From assembly GCA_017626815.1 (NCBI GenBank), contig JAGAHY010000001.1, positions 1 to 34,097 of the forward strand: DNA of 34,097 bases. Reading direction: 5' to 3'. Under the pieces are notes generated by a model, which was not told the DNA's origin, did no database searches, and worked only from the letters and a program-made list of their open reading frames with translations. A program made the position numbers and the translations under genes. Each line of letters begins with the position of its first letter. Within the stretch, counting starts at the first letter, position 1. Below are positions 8,193 to 15,409 of this stretch, in pieces. Source of the stretch: Bacilli bacterium (lineage in GTDB: Bacteria; Bacillota_I; Bacilli_A; RFN20; CAG-826).

Positions 8193-9629
8193 ATGAAGCA
8201 AGCATTCAACCCCTATTTACCGAGCTACGAATATGTCCCAGACGCCGAACCTCATATTTTTGGTGACCGCGTCTATATCTATGGCTCCCACGACAAATTT
8301 GATGGCGCTTTCTTCTGCATGAATGACTACATCTGCTATAGCGCCCCAATCGATGATTTAACCTCTTGGAGATACGAGGGCGTCATTTGGCGGAAGAAGG
8401 ATGACCCTAAGCGTCCTCCTTTGATTCTCAAGCAGCTTTACGCCCCTGACGTCGTTCAAGGCAACGATGGGAAGTATTATCTTTATTATTTTAAGGGCTC
8501 CATGGGCATCATCGGCGTCGCCGTATGCGACACTCCAGCCGGAAAGTACAAATTCCATGGCTATGTCCGCTATCCTAACGGAACATTGCTCGGCAGGAAC
8601 AAAGAGTCCGACCTCGCTCAATTTGACCCTGGCGTATTCCGCGATGACGATGGAAAGATTTATCTCTACACCGGATTTGGCGAAAAGAAGCCCAACGTCT
8701 TCACCCACTTTAGACCCGTCAACTATCATGGCGCTATGGGCGTGCAGTTAGAAGATGACATGCTCACGCTCAAAGAGGAAACGCTGACCCGCATTGCCAA
8801 AACGCAGCACTGTTCCCAAGGAACCGGTTATGAAGGCCACGAATTCTTCGAAGCCTCATCCATGCGTAAATTCGAAGGAAAGTATTATTTCATCTATTCC
8901 TCCGTATTAGGACATGAGCTCTGCTACGCCATCGGCGATTCTCCTTTAGGGGAATTCAAATATGGTGGTACTCTTGTTTCCATCGGCGATGTCGGCTTAG
9001 CCAAATATCCGATGAATTATCTCGGTAATACCCACGGCTCGTTGATTCGGATAAAAGATGAATACTATGTCTTCTATCATCGTCAAACCAACCGCCACTG
9101 TCATTCCCGCCAAGCCTGCGCGGAACGAATCATCCGTAATCCAGACGGCACCTTCAAACAGGCGGAAATCACATCCTGTGGGCTTAATGGGGGGCCGTTA
9201 AAAGGTGAAGGCACCTACCCCGCCTATATTGCCTGCCATTTATATAAGAAGGGCGAACCAAGGTTCTTGACGATGCGCATCCCCAAGGGTCATCACCCCT
9301 ACTTCACCCAAACCGGCAAAGACCGCGAGGACAACGGAGATCAATATATTGCCAACTTCGGCCACGATTCCGTCTGTGGCTTCCGTTACTTCCAATTCGA
9401 AAAAGACGAAATCCAGGTCGGCCTTACCGTCAAAGGAAAAGCGAAAGGCAAGTTGCTCATCAAATTAGACCCAGAGTCTTCGCCGATTGGAGAAATTGAT
9501 ATTGATGTCGCCACAAAGACTATGATGAAGGTCGAAGGAAAAGCCCATGTCGGAAAAGGCGTAAGGCCCTTGTACTTCGACTATCAGGGCGAGGGCGCCT
9601 TTGATATCCACGAACTAAATCTAAAATAA
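8193..9629 (+). CDS. Glycoside hydrolase family 43-like protein
   Basis: This 478-aa enzyme is probably an arabinofuranosidase, xylosidase or related activity acting on plant oligosaccharides. The N-terminus shows the GH43 five-bladed propeller opening (YVPDAEPHIFGDRVYIYGSHD), with the likely catalytic base D17. YAPDVVQGNDGKYYLYY supplies the second Asp, and FFEASSMRK is in the right place for the general acid Glu. A beta-rich C-terminal part (about 385-478, FGHDSVCGFRYFQF onward) resembles a CBM6-type sugar-binding module. No signal peptide is seen, so it is probably cytoplasmic and acts on imported oligosaccharides. The start at 8193 is preceded by a weak AGAGAA; an in-frame upstream start at 8142 would add 17 residues that do not look family-like. 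The exact substrate is not determined. Confidence 0.85.
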   Translation: MKQAFNPYLPSYEYVPDAEPHIFGDRVYIYGSHDKFDGAFFCMNDYICYSAPIDDLTSWRYEGVIWRKKDDPKRPPLILKQLYAPDVVQGNDGKYYLYYFKGSMGIIGVAVCDTPAGKYKFHGYVRYPNGTLLGRNKESDLAQFDPGVFRDDDGKIYLYTGFGEKKPNVFTHFRPVNYHGAMGVQLEDDMLTLKEETLTRIAKTQHCSQGTGYEGHEFFEASSMRKFEGKYYFIYSSVLGHELCYAIGDSPLGEFKYGGTLVSIGDVGLAKYPMNYLGNTHGSLIRIKDEYYVFYHRQTNRHCHSRQACAERIIRNPDGTFKQAEITSCGLNGGPLKGEGTYPAYIACHLYKKGEPRFLTMRIPKGHHPYFTQTGKDREDNGDQYIANFGHDSVCGFRYFQFEKDEIQVGLTVKGKAKGKLLIKLDPESSPIGEIDIDVATKTMMKVEGKAHVGKGVRPLYFDYQGEGAFDIHELNLK

Positions 9630-9656
9630 TAGGCCGCAAAACCGGCCTATTATTTT
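9623..9656. terminator. Bidirectional rho-independent terminator
   Basis: A 14-bp stem (AATAATAGGCCG with CGGCCTATTATT at its core) has a 6-base loop and is followed by a T-run on both strands. It separates the convergent GH43 and NERD genes; the GH43 stop codon lies inside the left arm. Confidence 0.9.
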
Positions 9657-9678
9657 TTTCCTCGCAAAACACGAATAT

Positions 9679-10458
9679 TTATAAATCTTTTCGGAACATG
9701 CAATTGGGGAAATTGCTGCAGCCCCAGAACTTTCTTCCCGTATGGGTGCTCACCCTCATGAGCAACGTCCCTCCGCAAAGAGGGCACACCCCTTGAGCGA
9801 CTGCGTCTTCTTCCTGCTTACGGATTTGAGCGTGTTGTTCAAGGCTGCGAGCAGGATGATCCACGAAACGTTGGATCTCATCCGCGAGGCGGTTGACCAT
9901 GTCATTATCAAGATTCGAGGACGGTAAAACAGAGAACATCGTATTAAGGTTCTTTAACGTATATACGTGGCGGCTATCCACATCGGTGATGTCCGCATTG
10001 GGGAAAATGATAATGTTACGGAGCAGCTCGCGATGTCCAATGGTTTCCTCCAAAGCGAGAAGATTGGTCTCGTTTTGAACAAAGGGATTGTAGAAATCCA
10101 TCTCGTTCGAATCATTTCCCTTATCCGTGGACCAAGTATTGAGGTTATCGCCTCCACGGATTCTGCCGCTATGGTAGTCGATTTGGAAAACATAGATGCC
10201 GTGTTTCCCCACATACAGCAAGTCGATCAAAACCACTTTGCCATAAAGCGCGGAGACAAATACGTTCTGATATAGGTAACCACCCTCGTTCTCTTTTAGT
10301 TTCAACAACGCATCATAAACTTGAGCGTGAATGTCTCTCGCGTCACGGGCGCTCGAAGAATTAATCATTTTCGCCAAAAAACGTATGCCAAAATAAATGC
10401 CAGGCGCCAAAACCAATATGGCTGCAATACAGATTAAGGCGATAGTAAAGGGGCTCAT
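9679..10458 (-). CDS. Membrane-anchored NERD-domain protein with topoisomerase-type zinc ribbon
   Basis: This 259-aa protein begins MSPFTIALICIAAILVLAPG, one N-terminal membrane helix (about 3-25). A nuclease-related NERD domain follows (VYDALLKLKENEGGYLYQNVFVS, then VLIDLLYVGKHGIYVFQID and YNPFVQNE). A C-terminal zinc ribbon (CPLCGG...CSNFPNC) is of the kind found at the end of topoisomerase I. NERD proteins are predicted nucleases or DNA-binding proteins, with little biochemistry. The start at 10458 is chosen because a near-consensus promoter ends 9 bases before it and no Shine-Dalgarno is present; the frame extends to 10515, but that part would cover the promoter. The message is probably leaderless. 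Confidence 0.82.
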   Translation of the reverse strand: MSPFTIALICIAAILVLAPGIYFGIRFLAKMINSSSARDARDIHAQVYDALLKLKENEGGYLYQNVFVSALYGKVVLIDLLYVGKHGIYVFQIDYHSGRIRGGDNLNTWSTDKGNDSNEMDFYNPFVQNETNLLALEETIGHRELLRNIIIFPNADITDVDSRHVYTLKNLNTMFSVLPSSNLDNDMVNRLADEIQRFVDHPARSLEQHAQIRKQEEDAVAQGVCPLCGGTLLMRVSTHTGRKFWGCSNFPNCMFRKDL

Positions 10459-10467
10459 ATCACAGCA

Positions 10468-10496
10468 ATTATAGGAAAGGTTGGGGAATGTTTCAA
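10468..10496 (-). promoter_or_regulatory. Near-consensus promoter giving a leaderless mRNA (NERD gene)
   Basis: On the minus strand TTGAAA (10496-10491), a 17-base spacer and TATAAT (10473-10468) form an almost perfect sigma-A promoter. The ATG at 10458 is only 9 bases beyond the -10 box, so the transcript should start within about 0-3 bases of the start codon. Confidence 0.8.
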
Positions 10497-10544
10497 CATT
10501 GTGCTTAGTGTACAAAGCGACATTTGTAAATAAATAAAAATCCC

Positions 10545-10582
10545 ATGCAAAAACCCGTGGTTTTTCCCACGGGCCTTTGCAT
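10545..10582 (-). terminator. Rho-independent terminator after hypA
   Basis: The stem CCCGTGG/CCACGGG has a 6-base loop; outer arms ATGCAAA/TTTGCAT extend it past a 2-base internal loop. On the minus strand TTTTT follows the inner stem, and more T-rich sequence lies beyond. It ends the flavoprotein-hypA operon. Confidence 0.85.
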
Positions 10583-10926
10583 TAATGGCCTTTTATCTCA
10601 GTGATTTCGAACTCGTATCCGGTCTTGGTATCGTAGTCTTCGCAACCACATTTCGGACAGACTCTTTTACATTTGGCGATAGGGAATTGGGCCTCGCAGT
10701 TATGACACTCGCCAATGGATTCCACCCAGTTGATGAGCAGCTTACAGTCTTTGATTTTGTCGCTATCCTCAACGGCGGCGGGCCAGCACTCTTGCATAAA
10801 CCGCGGAACGATGCCTGTGGCTTCGCCAACGGTTAAAGTCACCTCTGAAATCACGGAAAGATGATTCTCCTCCATGAATTCCTCAAGGGTACGGATTATT
10901 TCAACCGCGTAGCCGAGCTCATGCAT
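10582..10926 (-). CDS. hypA: HypA-type nickel/zinc metallochaperone
   Basis: This 114-aa protein starts at ATG 10926 with MHEL, the invariant opening of HypA, in which Met1 and His2 help bind nickel. A zinc ribbon follows (CHNC about 66-69, CPKC about 82-85). HypA delivers nickel to [NiFe]-hydrogenase together with HypB. No hydrogenase subunit and no hypB-F gene is in the window, so either they lie elsewhere or the protein serves another metal enzyme. It begins one base after the stop of the 915-aa flavoprotein, with GGAT in that gene's last codons, so the two are coupled and probably functionally linked. An in-frame start further upstream (10953) would add residues before MHEL and is rejected. 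Confidence 0.88.
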   Translation of the reverse strand: MHELGYAVEIIRTLEEFMEENHLSVISEVTLTVGEATGIVPRFMQECWPAAVEDSDKIKDCKLLINWVESIGECHNCEAQFPIAKCKRVCPKCGCEDYDTKTGYEFEITEIKGH

Positions 10927-10927
10927 A

Positions 10928-13675
10928 TTAATTATCCTTTTTGAAAGCGCCAACGGCGATCTTAACCGCCCTCTTCACCGTATGTCCAGCGGCCTTAGGA
11001 AGAATGGCCGAGAAGTCTTTGCCATAGATGTTGGTCTTCTTCACAAGGTGAGCAGCGTCAAATTGACACTTAATGACACATTGCCCGCAACCGACACAGA
11101 TGTTGGGATCGACGACCGCGCGGCCGCAGCTAAGGCAGCGGGCGGCTTCTTTCTTGATTTGCTCTTCGGTGAGAATACCGCGGTTATCTTTATACGATTT
11201 GGTATCCACGGGGCCGACGGCAGGAATCTGACGCGGGGTATTGTCAAAGCCGAGTTCATCGCGGTTGATATTGTCCATTTCCAACTCTTTCGCGTGGAAA
11301 TCGCGGAGATTTCTGCCTGCTTCGAGAAGTTGACCAGGTTGGACGAAGCGGTGTAAGGAGATGGCCGCTTGTTTGCCTGTGGCGATAGCATCGATGGCAA
11401 AACGCGCACCATGGTAGCAGTCGCCGCCGACGAAGATATCGGGGTCCGCCGTTTGCAAAGTAGCGGGTTCGGCGAGAACGGTTCCACGTGGGGAGAACGT
11501 AACCGCGGTGCCTTCGAATAGTTTGCCATAATCAAAGGCTTGACCAATCGCAAGAAGAACTGCGGTACCTTCGGCCATCAACGTGTCATTCTCATCGTAT
11601 TTGGGATTGAAGCGACCATTCTCATCTTTGACGGAGACGCATTTCTTGAAGAGCATACCTTTAAGCGCGTTGCCATCAAGAACGATTTCTTTCGGGCCAA
11701 AGCCGTTATGGATAATGATGCCCTCTTCTTCTGCTTCTTTGATTTCGTCTTCGGAGGAAGGCATTTCGTTACGTTGCTCCAAGCAATAGAGGTCGACTTT
11801 ATCCGCGCCCTGGCGCAAAGCGGTACGGGCGACGTCCATGGCAACATTGCCACCACCGACGACGATGACATTGCCAGAAAGCTTTTTGCCATGCCCAAGA
11901 TTGGCTTCGCGGAGGAAGTCTAATCCACCCACGACATCCGGGTGATCTTCGTTTTCTAGGCCGAGTTTGCGGGATTTTTGCGCGCCGATTGCAACAAAGA
12001 AGCCATTGACGCCTTGCTCGCGGAGTTGCTGGATGGTGATGTCTTTGCCAACTTCAACGCCGGTAACGAACTTGACGCCCATGTCCTTGATGACTTGGAT
12101 TTCAGCATCAACAACATCCTTTTGGAGACGGAAGCCAGGGATGCCAAAGGTCATCATGCCGCCGACTTTTTCTTCTTTTTCATAAACGGTGATGTCATAG
12201 CCGTCTTGAGCCAGATAGTAGGCGCAGCTTAAGCCAGCGGGACCACCGCCGATGATGGCAATCTTCTTATCGCTATAGTCATGGCGTTTCCAGGGCATAA
12301 AGCGATTCTCTTCATGTAGTTCCTGCTCCGCGACGAATTTCTTGATATCGTCGATAGCAACCGCCTGGTCAATCGTACCGCGGGTGCAGTGTAATTCACA
12401 AGGATGATAGCACACACGTCCGCAGACGGCGGGGAAGGGGTTTTCGTGTTTAATTAACGCAAGAGCTTCACGATAACGTCCGTTGGCGGCCATTTTGATA
12501 TAACCTTGGACGCCGATGTGGGCGGGGCACCAAGTCTTACATGGCGCTGTGCCGGTCTCTTTGACCACTTCGCTGCGGGTGAAACGATAATCCGCGTTGC
12601 GTTCCGCGGCCGCGACGGTATGGGAACCAAGGGCTTTTTGGAAGCGAATCTTACGTTCCACTTTCTGCGGAAGCTTGGTGCCTAACTTAATCGCATTGAC
12701 AGGGCAATATTCGACGCATTTGCCGCAGGCGACGCAGTTGGCGACATTGATTTCGCAACGGTAGTTCGAAGCGACGGCTTCGTTGGTCTTGAATTCCTCG
12801 ACGGGGCGTAAGCCGAAGCAAGCGCAGCCACAGCAATCACAAATCGCGGTGGTATTACCTTCGCCTAAGCCTTCGATGGAAGGAATGCAGTGCATCAAGC
12901 CTTCTTCTTCGCAGTTATGAAGGATTTCTTCGATTTCCTTACGGCTGATTTCGCGATCTTTGCCGGTGCGGACAAAGAACTTCGCGGCTTTGCCAAGCTT
13001 CAAGCAACGATCATGGGCCAAGTGACCGCAGCCCTCACCCATTTCGGTACGGCAGGTACGGCAAGAGCATTCGCCGACAGAATAATAATCATATTTATCT
13101 AAATAGAAGGACAATGTGTCACGTTCATCCGGTTTTTCACCCTTAGGAAGAGCGCGTTCGATAGGAATAACCCTCATCAAGCCATAGCCATTAGGGAGCA
13201 TCGGGCCCATGGTGGAAAGACGGTCGTGGGTATACTGATTGAAAGCGCGACGGATTTCCGGATGCTGCTCGGCATTAGGAGAAACGACCATGATTTCCAA
13301 TAGGCCAGGCGCGAAAATGGGGCAGAAATACTCATAATGCCCGTCTGATTCGATCAAGTCTTCACGAATGACGCCAAGCCAGCCAAGGTGTGCGCCGACT
13401 TTATGGACGCGTTCCATGTTCCAACCTAGTTTATTCGCGACATAGGCATCCGTGCGGATCTTACGAAGGCCCAAGGACAAAAGGAAGTCGCACTCCTCGT
13501 CGCTGACCGAGCCCGCTAAGGAATAGTATTCGGGGGCGTTGGCATCGATTTTATTGAGCAAGCCACTAGGCCCACCGATCATCTTCGCGACTTTGACAAT
13601 CTTTTTGCGGAGAGGCTTATCGCCATCCGCAACGGGTTTGCCTTCCCAAAGGATTACATTTTCACCAGACTTCAT
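10928..13675 (-). CDS. Multidomain iron-sulfur flavoprotein, GltD/NfnL-like NAD(P)H oxidoreductase
   Basis: This 915-aa electron-transfer protein has four parts. Residues about 50-120 look like a winged helix. Residues about 200-330 hold a Cys cluster (CSCRTC...GCGH, CDCCGCAC) and a ferredoxin motif (CVACGKCVEYC, about 314-324). Residues about 379-780 form a GltD/NfnL-type module: Fe-S cysteines at about 379-430, an FAD site GGGPAG near 476 and an NAD(P) site VVGGGNVA near 605. The C-terminus has a further Cys cluster (CLSCGRA at 847-850, then CVGCGQCVIKC). It probably shuttles electrons between NAD(P)H and ferredoxin or a partner enzyme; the partner is unknown. The start at 13675 has AGGAG seven bases upstream. 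It sits between an 89-aa gene and hypA in one operon. Confidence 0.85.
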   Translation of the reverse strand: MKSGENVILWEGKPVADGDKPLRKKIVKVAKMIGGPSGLLNKIDANAPEYYSLAGSVSDEECDFLLSLGLRKIRTDAYVANKLGWNMERVHKVGAHLGWLGVIREDLIESDGHYEYFCPIFAPGLLEIMVVSPNAEQHPEIRRAFNQYTHDRLSTMGPMLPNGYGLMRVIPIERALPKGEKPDERDTLSFYLDKYDYYSVGECSCRTCRTEMGEGCGHLAHDRCLKLGKAAKFFVRTGKDREISRKEIEEILHNCEEEGLMHCIPSIEGLGEGNTTAICDCCGCACFGLRPVEEFKTNEAVASNYRCEINVANCVACGKCVEYCPVNAIKLGTKLPQKVERKIRFQKALGSHTVAAAERNADYRFTRSEVVKETGTAPCKTWCPAHIGVQGYIKMAANGRYREALALIKHENPFPAVCGRVCYHPCELHCTRGTIDQAVAIDDIKKFVAEQELHEENRFMPWKRHDYSDKKIAIIGGGPAGLSCAYYLAQDGYDITVYEKEEKVGGMMTFGIPGFRLQKDVVDAEIQVIKDMGVKFVTGVEVGKDITIQQLREQGVNGFFVAIGAQKSRKLGLENEDHPDVVGGLDFLREANLGHGKKLSGNVIVVGGGNVAMDVARTALRQGADKVDLYCLEQRNEMPSSEDEIKEAEEEGIIIHNGFGPKEIVLDGNALKGMLFKKCVSVKDENGRFNPKYDENDTLMAEGTAVLLAIGQAFDYGKLFEGTAVTFSPRGTVLAEPATLQTADPDIFVGGDCYHGARFAIDAIATGKQAAISLHRFVQPGQLLEAGRNLRDFHAKELEMDNINRDELGFDNTPRQIPAVGPVDTKSYKDNRGILTEEQIKKEAARCLSCGRAVVDPNICVGCGQCVIKCQFDAAHLVKKTNIYGKDFSAILPKAAGHTVKRAVKIAVGAFKKDN

Positions 13676-13685
13676 CAGTGGACTC

Positions 13686-13955
13686 CTAGTTTACAGATAA
13701 TTGAAGCTTGCTGCCGGAAACCGTGAGGTAAAGCTTCGGGCATTTGCCATTAAGAACGAAATAGGCATTGGAACGGTACACACGGCCACCGATTTCCACT
13801 TCCGCTTGAACCGTAGCTTCGGTCGCGGCGATGGGCAAATTGATTTCCGTATCGTCTTTCTTCAAGACGCCTTTAGGCCGTTCGTCAAAAAGAATGGTAA
13901 TGTCGGAGGAACAGCCTAAAGCCCCGACGCGTTTTTCAATCTGAACGTTTTTCAT
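13686..13955 (-). CDS. Small protein of unknown function, first gene of the flavoprotein-hypA operon
   Basis: This 89-aa protein was not recognised. It looks like a mostly beta-stranded soluble protein with no membrane segment and only two cysteines. It is judged real because it has a good promoter, ends 10 bases before the flavoprotein start and shares its strand. The stop region carries the flavoprotein's ribosome site. The ATG at 13955 lies 9 bases after a TACAAT box with no Shine-Dalgarno, so it is probably leaderless. Its position suggests a role with the flavoprotein, but that is inference. Confidence 0.7.
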   Translation of the reverse strand: MKNVQIEKRVGALGCSSDITILFDERPKGVLKKDDTEINLPIAATEATVQAEVEIGGRVYRSNAYFVLNGKCPKLYLTVSGSKLQLSVN

Positions 13956-13964
13956 GGTGCTTCG

Positions 13965-13993
13965 ATTGTAAGCGCTTTTCCATCATTTCTCAA
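13965..13993 (-). promoter_or_regulatory. Promoter giving a leaderless mRNA (89-aa gene, flavoprotein, hypA)
   Basis: On the minus strand TTGAGA (13993-13988), a 17-base spacer and TACAAT (13970-13965) lie 9 bases before the ATG. The geometry is identical to that of the NERD gene promoter at 10468-10496. Confidence 0.72.
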
Positions 13994-13999
13994 CAAGCC

Positions 14000-14012
14000 G
14001 AACATATTGTTC
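14000..14012. promoter_or_regulatory. Perfect dyad just upstream of the -35 box, possible operator
   Basis: GAACA-TAT-TGTTC is a 13-base perfect dyad, 6 bases upstream of the -35 hexamer of the flavoprotein operon, where an activator or repressor could act. It resembles the Bacillus LexA box but has a GAAC-to-GTTC spacing of five instead of four. Confidence 0.4.
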
Positions 14013-14177
14013 AGTTCCCAGGATGACGAAAAATAAAAGAACCAAATGACATATCCATTTTTTGCAGGGTATTTTCAGATTTTTAGAGTCAGTTTGATTT
14101 TCTTGGATGATGCTTCCTACGCGAGATTTGCGAAGATAATATGGCAAAGCATCGCTAGAAGATCCACAGAAAATAAA

Positions 14178-14205
14178 AACGGGCGTCATTTTGCAGACAC
14201 CCGTT
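14178..14205 (-). terminator. Rho-independent terminator after the 173-aa membrane protein
   Basis: AACGGGTGTC and GACGCCCGTT (one wobble pair) form a stem with an 8-base loop on the minus strand, followed by TTTTTATTTT, 20 bases past the stop of the membrane protein gene. Confidence 0.82.
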
Positions 14206-14225
14206 AAAGTCTTTAGATTCGCGAA

Positions 14226-14747
14226 TTACTTCTTGAGCGCTTTAGGAGCAACGAAGGCAAAGACGATGAGCAAGATACCATAGACGATGATAAGGATGCC
14301 CATGATGATCCAGAACGCAGTCTGGAAATCGGGAACGCCAAGGTACAAGGCGGTGAAGAGAACCGCGAGAGCGCCGAGGACGATTTGGCCAAGGCCATAG
14401 ATGACCGCGCCTTTAACTAGCGAATAGATGCCAACGACAGCCAAGCCGAAACCAGCACCCATCAAGACAAAGATCATGATCTGAATGAAGATGCCGGCGC
14501 TAAGGTTGTTGGTGAAGAGAGCAATGGCGAGGGTTAAGAGGACGCCCGCTCCAACGACGAAGTTGGTAGGAAGCGGAAGCTTTTTGGTGAGGGCATAGAC
14601 CGCAAGGCCAAGCAACACAATTCCACCAACGAGGGTGACGATGCCAAAGTAGATGGTGAGCGCTGTTCCGCCGCCTGCAATGGCAACAATGATGCCAAGG
14701 GCGATCGCAAGAGCGCCGGTGACAATGTTCGTAACTTTTTGACTCAT
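14226..14747 (-). CDS. Small polytopic membrane protein (DUF308/HdeD-like appearance)
   Basis: This 173-aa protein is almost entirely hydrophobic, with about six membrane segments separated by short loops and a short basic C-terminus (APKALKK). Glycine-rich repeating helices (ALGIIVAIAGGGTAL, GIVTLVGGIVLLGLAVYAL) recall HdeD/DUF308 proteins, but no signature is decisive. The ATG at 14747 has AAGGAG upstream. It appears monocistronic, with its own promoter box and terminator. Function unknown. Confidence 0.75.
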   Translation of the reverse strand: MSQKVTNIVTGALAIALGIIVAIAGGGTALTIYFGIVTLVGGIVLLGLAVYALTKKLPLPTNFVVGAGVLLTLAIALFTNNLSAGIFIQIMIFVLMGAGFGLAVVGIYSLVKGAVIYGLGQIVLGALAVLFTALYLGVPDFQTAFWIIMGILIIVYGILLIVFAFVAPKALKK

Positions 14748-14777
14748 TACAATTTTCTCCTTTTTTGAACGTCCGTG

Positions 14778-14783
14778 ATTATA
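14778..14783 (-). promoter_or_regulatory. -10 box of the small membrane protein gene
   Basis: TATAAT on the minus strand lies 30 bases before the ATG, giving a leader of about 24 bases that contains the AAGGAG site. No convincing -35 is visible. Confidence 0.5.
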
Positions 14784-14862
14784 CGCGTTCTACGCGCGAA
14801 ATACACATTTGAATTGCAAAAACATTCGAGCAGGCACAAGCGGATTCCATATAAAGAGTTAT

Positions 14863-15384
14863 TTAGGACTTCTTGGCGGAGACACTGCTCACCCATTTGG
14901 CGATTCCCGCTTCGTCATCGAAGTCAATTTCGGGATGTTCGCTTCTCATTACTTGAACGTCATTTAAGACGGGCAGTTGGGCTTTGATGATCGTCATTGC
15001 CCTGCGGCATAAAGCCCAATCGGTATACCAAGGGCCGCGTTCTGCTTTCACTTGGGCAGTAACCCGGCATAGCCCTCGCACATCCTCGAACCAAATCCCA
15101 ATTTCAATGGCCATGACGCCAGCCTCATCGTAAATCGCGTAATGGAGGAATCTGCCTTCGGTTTGATCTAGCATCTCACCATCCGCGGATTCACGTTGTT
15201 CCAGCAAATAATGGATCTGTTCTTGGACATGGTCGTCACGTTGATAAAGTTTCTCTAAGAAATGATGGAGATAGAGAGCCCGCCAGGCATAATCTTTGGA
15301 ATTCAAGGAACGCAAAAGAGTGGCAGCGTCCTTATATAGACTCTGCGCCGAGAATGGCAATTTTTTCGTTAAAATCTTTTGCAT
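14863..15384 (-). CDS. Uncharacterised 173-aa protein
   Basis: I do not recognise this protein. It is soluble and alpha/beta in appearance, with an N-terminal helical half (SAQSLYKDAATLLRSLNSKDYAWRALYLHHF, about 12-42, then coiled-coil-like to about 70). A strand-rich half follows (GRFLHYAIYDEAGVMAIEIGIW), and the C-terminus is charged. The ATG at 15384 is chosen because AAGGA lies about 10 bases upstream; a longer frame to 15447 would run back into the serine acetyltransferase gene. It follows that gene by 25 bases on the same strand, so the two are probably co-transcribed. No function can be given. Confidence 0.72.
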   Translation of the reverse strand: MQKILTKKLPFSAQSLYKDAATLLRSLNSKDYAWRALYLHHFLEKLYQRDDHVQEQIHYLLEQRESADGEMLDQTEGRFLHYAIYDEAGVMAIEIGIWFEDVRGLCRVTAQVKAERGPWYTDWALCRRAMTIIKAQLPVLNDVQVMRSEHPEIDFDDEAGIAKWVSSVSAKKS

Positions 15385-15409
15385 TTTCGTAAAATCCTTG
15401 CAATTTAGC

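Noticed and set aside
14000-14012. Possible LexA (SOS) box
   Set aside because: GAAC and GTTC are separated by five bases instead of the four of the Bacillus LexA box; kept only as an unassigned dyad.
13983-14189. 68-residue minus-strand frame between the flavoprotein operon and the membrane protein gene
   Set aside because: It overlaps a good terminator at its start, spans the dyad and part of the promoter of the next operon, has no ribosome site and shows no family features.
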